Of a DNA stretch of 64,000 nucleotides, positions 60,760 to 64,000 are shown in pieces (within the stretch, counting starts at the first letter, position 1; each line of letters starts with the position of its first letter). A program made the position numbers and the translations under genes. Source of the stretch: Microbacterium indicum DSM 19969 (GTDB lineage Bacteria > Actinomycetota > Actinomycetes > Actinomycetales > Microbacteriaceae); contig NZ_AULR01000002.1 of NCBI RefSeq assembly GCF_000422385.1, positions 62,001-126,000 of the forward strand. The letters are read 5' to 3'. The notes beneath the pieces are model-generated. The model saw only the letters and a program-made list of their open reading frames with translations. It was not told the DNA's origin and did not search any database.

Positions 60760-61920
60760 TCAGACGAGAGGGATCCACCCCTCGGCCGCCGCGGCGGCGC
60801 GGCCCGCGAGCGACAGGAGGCCGAGGCACGCCTCGACGTCGGACCGCGACAGCCCGCTGCGGACCGCGATCTCGTCGACCGTGCGGGGGCGACCGCGCGT
60901 GAGGGCGTCGACGACGCGCGTCGTCTCGGCCGAGTCGCCCGAGCGCGGATCGACGGGGCGCAGCTCGCCGAGCAGCTCGCGGACGTCGGCGGTGCCGGTG
61001 ATGCACTGCGCGGCGTACTCGCGCAGCAGCCGGTGGCAGCCTGCCGACGTCGAGCTCGTGATCGGGCCCGGGACGGCGCCGAGCGGGCGGCCGAGGCTCG
61101 CGGCCGCCCCGGCGGTGTTGATGGTGCCGCTGCGCGCCCCGGCTTCGACGACGACCGTCGCATCGGCGAGAGCTGCGATGAGTCTGTTCCGCGCGAGGAA
61201 TCTCCAGCGCGTGGGCGTCGTGCCCGGGGCGCACTCGGCCGCGACGGCTCCCGTCTCGACGATCTGGGCGAGCAGCGCCGCGTGGCCCGCGGGATACACG
61301 CGGTCGGCCCCGCCGGCGACGAACGCGATCGTCGTGCCGCCCGCGCGCAGGGCGGCGCGGTGCGCGGCGCCGTCGACCCCGTACGCCGCGCCCGAGACGA
61401 TCGCGACGCCCGACGCCGCGAGCTCGGCGGCGAGATCGGTCGCGACCTGGGATCCGTACGCGGTGGCGGCCCGCGCGCCCACGAGGGCGACGCTCGGCGC
61501 GCGGACGAGCGCCCCGGGATCACCGCGGACCCACAGCGCGAGCGGGGCATGGGCGCCGAGGTCGTCGAGGGATCCGGGCCAGGCCTCGTCGAGCGGCGTG
61601 ACGAAGCGCATGCCGCGATGCGCGCCCTCCTCGATCGCCCCCAGCAGGATGTCGGGCCTCCAGCGCGGGCGCCATCGCGCGCGGCCGTCGGCGAGCGCCC
61701 GCGATCCGTCGGCGTCGCGCGATGCCGCGACCCGGAGCGCGCGACGAGCGCCCGAGGCCGCCACGAGCTCTCCCGCGGTCCCGTCGCCCGGCTCGACGAC
61801 CACGCTCCATGCGAGCCGTGCCAGCCGCTCGTCGAAGAGGTCGTCGGAGGGCAGCAGGCGCTCGGCCGCGCGTCGCACGTCGGCGGTGAGGAGCGCGTCG
61901 GGCGCGGGGAGGGTCGTCAT
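60760..61920 (-). CDS. dprA: DNA-processing protein DprA
   Basis: A 386-aa protein that loads RecA on incoming single-stranded DNA during transformation. The Rossmann-like core holds VALVGARAATAYGSQVA, SGAAYGVDGAAHR and ARSGTINTAG. A C-terminal winged helix (TVDEIAVRSGLSRSDVEACL) is present. The N-terminal 80 residues are less conserved. ATGA overlap with comM. Confidence 0.92.
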   Translation of the reverse strand: MTTLPAPDALLTADVRRAAERLLPSDDLFDERLARLAWSVVVEPGDGTAGELVAASGARRALRVAASRDADGSRALADGRARWRPRWRPDILLGAIEEGAHRGMRFVTPLDEAWPGSLDDLGAHAPLALWVRGDPGALVRAPSVALVGARAATAYGSQVATDLAAELAASGVAIVSGAAYGVDGAAHRAALRAGGTTIAFVAGGADRVYPAGHAALLAQIVETGAVAAECAPGTTPTRWRFLARNRLIAALADATVVVEAGARSGTINTAGAAASLGRPLGAVPGPITSSTSAGCHRLLREYAAQCITGTADVRELLGELRPVDPRSGDSAETTRVVDALTRGRPRTVDEIAVRSGLSRSDVEACLGLLSLAGRAAAAAEGWIPLV

Positions 61921-63446
61921 GCCGAGATGCCTTTCTTGAGGAAGAGCGCGCGACCGACGTCGGCCGCGGTCGGGCGCGCGCGGCCCGCGAGATCGGCGAC
62001 CGACCAGGCGACCCGCACGATGCGGTCATATGCGCGCAGGGTGATGTGGCCCCGATCGAGCGCGCCGTCGAGCACCGAACGCGCGCCCGCGTCGAGCGGG
62101 TGCGGCCCCGAGCGGAGCCACGTGCCCGCGACCTCGCCGTTGGTCCGCCACGGGGTCTCGGCCAGCCGTCGGGCCGCGCGCTCGCGCGCCTCCCTGACCC
62201 GATCGCGCGCCGCGGCCGTCGTCACGAGCGCGCGATCCCCGTCGATCCGCGAGACGCGCTGCATGCGCATGTCGATGTCGACGCGGTCGAGGAGCGGGCC
62301 GGAGATCTTGCCCGCGTAGCGGCGCACCTCGGCGGGCGAGCAGGTGCACGCGCCTCCCGCGACGCCGAACTCCCCGCAGGGGCAGGGATTCATGGCCAGG
62401 ACGAGCTGGAAGCGCGCGGGGAAGCTCGCCGTGAACCCCGAACGATGGATCTCGATCGCCCCGAGCTCGAGCGGCTGGCGGAGCGCGTCGAGCACGGAGC
62501 GCGGCGCCTCGGCGACCTCGTCGATGAACAGGACGCCGCGGGATGCGCGGGCGATCGCGCCGGGGCTCGCGCGGCGGGATCCGCCGCCCACGAGCGCGGC
62601 GAGGGTCGCCGAGTGATGCGGCGCCTCGAACGGCGGGGTGCGCGACAGCGACGCGACGCGCTCGCCCGTGAGGGACCGGATCGACGCGACCTCGAGCGCC
62701 GCGTCGTCGCCGAGCGGCGGGAGGATCCCCGGCAGCCGCCGCGCGAGCATCGTCTTGCCGGCGCCGGGCGGGCCGGACATCAGCATGTGGTGACCGCCCG
62801 CCGCGGCGACGAGGAGCGTGTCGACGGCCTGCGGCTGACCCACGACGTCGGCCAGGTCGAGCACCTCCGCCGGGGCGCCGGCGGGCGGCGGCGCTGCGGG
62901 GGCGTCGATCGGCTCGACCATCGGCTCGTCGACGTCGGCGCCGTGCAGCAGAGCGACCTGCGCGAGCGTGCGCACCCCCGTGATCTCGGCTCCCGTGACG
63001 AGCTCGGCCTCGGCCCGGTTCTCCTCGGGGACGACGATCCGCGGGCGCCCCGCGCGGACGGCCGCGACGACCGACGGCAGCACGCCGGGGACCGCGCGGA
63101 CGCGCCCGTCGAGGCCGAGCTCGCCGATGTGCACCGTGCGGGCGAGCGACTCGGGGTCGAGCCGGCCGTCGGTCGCGAGCGCCGCGACGGCGATCGCGAG
63201 GTCGAATGCCGATCCCTGCTTGGGCAGGCTCGCGGGGGACAGGTTGACGGTCAGCCGCCGGTCGGGCAGTCGGAGACCGCTGTTCTCGCTCGCGTTCATG
63301 ACGCGGCGCACGGCCTCGCCGAGCGACTTGTCGGGCATGCCGATGAGCCGGAAGTCGGGCTTGTGCTGCGTGATGTCGGCCTCGACCTCGATGAGGGATC
63401 CCGCGAGCCCCGTGAGCGCGACGGCCCAGGTGCGGGCGACGATCAT
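61917..63446 (-). CDS. comM: YifB/ComM family Mg-chelatase-like ATPase
   Basis: A 509-aa AAA+ protein. Residues 1 to about 170 are a Lon-protease-like domain (MPDKSLGEAVRRV, LTVNLSPASLPKQGS), then Walker A SGPPGAGKTML, Walker B LFIDEVAE, and a Cys-rich loop NPCPCGEFG...CTCS. ComM is a hexameric helicase promoting branch migration in natural transformation. Overlaps dprA and yraN. Confidence 0.92.
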   Translation of the reverse strand: MIVARTWAVALTGLAGSLIEVEADITQHKPDFRLIGMPDKSLGEAVRRVMNASENSGLRLPDRRLTVNLSPASLPKQGSAFDLAIAVAALATDGRLDPESLARTVHIGELGLDGRVRAVPGVLPSVVAAVRAGRPRIVVPEENRAEAELVTGAEITGVRTLAQVALLHGADVDEPMVEPIDAPAAPPPAGAPAEVLDLADVVGQPQAVDTLLVAAAGGHHMLMSGPPGAGKTMLARRLPGILPPLGDDAALEVASIRSLTGERVASLSRTPPFEAPHHSATLAALVGGGSRRASPGAIARASRGVLFIDEVAEAPRSVLDALRQPLELGAIEIHRSGFTASFPARFQLVLAMNPCPCGEFGVAGGACTCSPAEVRRYAGKISGPLLDRVDIDMRMQRVSRIDGDRALVTTAAARDRVREARERAARRLAETPWRTNGEVAGTWLRSGPHPLDAGARSVLDGALDRGHITLRAYDRIVRVAWSVADLAGRARPTAADVGRALFLKKGISA

Positions 63447-63805
63447 CGGAGCCCCTCGAGGTGCTCGATCCGCGCGCTCTCGGGTTCGCGCCCCGTGATC
63501 GCGATCGCGTCGACCCGCATCACGAGGCCCCGCGCCCGCTCGGGGTGGGCTCGCACCCACGCGTGCCCGAGCCGCCACAGCCGGCGCACCTTCTCGTCGT
63601 CGAGCGCCTCGAGGGGGTGCCCGTAGCGCGTGCTCGTGCGGGTCTTGACCTCGACGATCGCGAGGACCCGTCCGCGCGCCGCGACGATGTCGAGCTCGCC
63701 CTCGGCGCAGCGCCAGTTGCGGTCGAGCACCTCGTACCCGGCGAGGGCGAGGTGCCGGGCGGCGCGTTCCTCGCCGGCCGCTCCGAGTGTCGTGTTGTGG
63801 GTCAT
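63443..63805 (-). CDS. UPF0102 family YraN-like endonuclease-fold protein
   Basis: A 120-aa protein with the restriction-endonuclease-like core GEERAARHLALAGYEVLDRN, GELDIVA and VEVKTRT, giving the E-x(n)-D-x(n)-E-x-K metal site. Function unproven; linked to comM and dprA. ATG at 63805 gives the family's length; a longer upstream reading lacks conserved sequence. Confidence 0.88.
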   Translation of the reverse strand: MTHNTTLGAAGEERAARHLALAGYEVLDRNWRCAEGELDIVAARGRVLAIVEVKTRTSTRYGHPLEALDDEKVRRLWRLGHAWVRAHPERARGLVMRVDAIAITGREPESARIEHLEGLR

Positions 63806-63933
63806 GACCGACACGGTGCCGTGCGGGGGCGACGTCGTGCGGCGCGCGAAGCGCCGAAAGGGGCCGTTCCGTGGATCGACGCCGGGATCCGCGTCCTGTG
63901 GACGCGCTGACCCGGCCCCCGACACGCCCGAGG

Positions 63934-63939
63934 CAGACT
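63934..63939 (+). promoter_or_regulatory. -10 box of the downstream gene (leaderless)
   Basis: CAGACT, six bases before the ATG at 63946. Confidence 0.5.
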
Positions 63940-63945
63940 GGGGGC

Positions 63946-64000
63946 ATGAGGATCTCGGAGGCGGCGGAGGCGTTCGCGGCGCACCTCGCGGACGTGCGCC
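63946..64000 (+). CDS. Probable tyrosine recombinase XerC, N-terminus (partial)
   Basis: Only 18 codons are in the window: MRISEAAEAFAAHLADVR. This resembles the first helix of the SAM-like N-terminal domain of XerC, and xerC follows dprA-comM-yraN in many actinobacteria. The call rests mainly on that order. Confidence 0.5.
   Translation, partial: MRISEAAEAFAAHLADVR

Noticed and set aside
60395..61939. Open frames across the repeat cluster running into dprA on the opposite strand
   Set aside because: They cross repeat elements and the conserved dprA gene in antisense and give Arg/Ala-rich sequence with no domain.

Overview
The window is chromosomal DNA of a high-GC (about 70% or more) actinobacterium, most likely a member of the Microbacteriaceae such as Microbacterium; genus is not certain. 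The reasons are the near-universal G/C third positions, GTG/ATG starts with 4-base GTGA/ATGA overlaps, many leaderless genes with a TAnnnT box six or seven bases before the start codon, and actinobacterial markers (bioQ-bioYMN, a fused PafBC protein, DUF3099, DUF2469, DUF6457, NnaR, cobalt/biotin-type ECF modules). No phage, IS element, plasmid gene or CRISPR array is visible.

Layout. 1-4.0 kb: end of a PLP aminotransferase, an MFS exporter, then the biotin uptake locus bioQ <> bioYMN with two operators between. 4-12.3 kb: ABC-F ATPase, SURF1/DUF3099/DUF4190 membrane proteins, FabG-like reductase, SerB, an ABC ATPase, zinc-independent L31, a DEDDh exonuclease and an alpha/beta hydrolase. 12.3-16.8 kb: a surface-protein pair (DUF916 membrane protein and a secreted glycerophosphodiesterase with a WxL-like tail) and two regulators (GntR, Lrp). 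16.8-29.5 kb: housekeeping and stress genes including Sir2, a TrmH-family methyltransferase, a DEAD-type helicase, a ferritin-like/VIT1 iron exporter (MbfA), tRNA-Leu(GAG), UppP, TrmI and an FKBP lipoprotein. 29.5-35.0 kb: pafBC-tatA-tatC-helY. 35.2-39.1 kb: a four-gene ABC importer.

39.1-56.8 kb is a nitrate-assimilation and molybdenum-cofactor block. narK-nasB-nasA imports nitrate and reduces it to nitrite; nirB-nirD reduces nitrite to ammonium; cysG and cbiX make the siroheme NirB needs; moaA, moaB, moaC, moaD, moaE, moeA, moeB and mobA make the molybdenum cofactor NasA needs; nnaR is the pathway regulator, and GlnR-like boxes lie in front of narK and nirB. The housekeeping gene trmD sits inside this block, 12.9 kb from rplS, its usual neighbour.

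56.9-64 kb is conserved core: map, rplS, lepB, rnhB, DUF2469, then (reverse strand) dprA-comM-yraN and the start of a probable xerC. Between DUF2469 and dprA lies a 660-bp gene-free stretch holding four related 81-93 nt hairpin elements, two in each orientation. This is the most interesting unexplained structure in the window. Other notable signals are a perfect 32-bp inverted repeat at the SURF1 stop, strong over-representation of GGATCC, hairpins that contain stop codons, and a probable internal translation start inside mobA-DUF6457.
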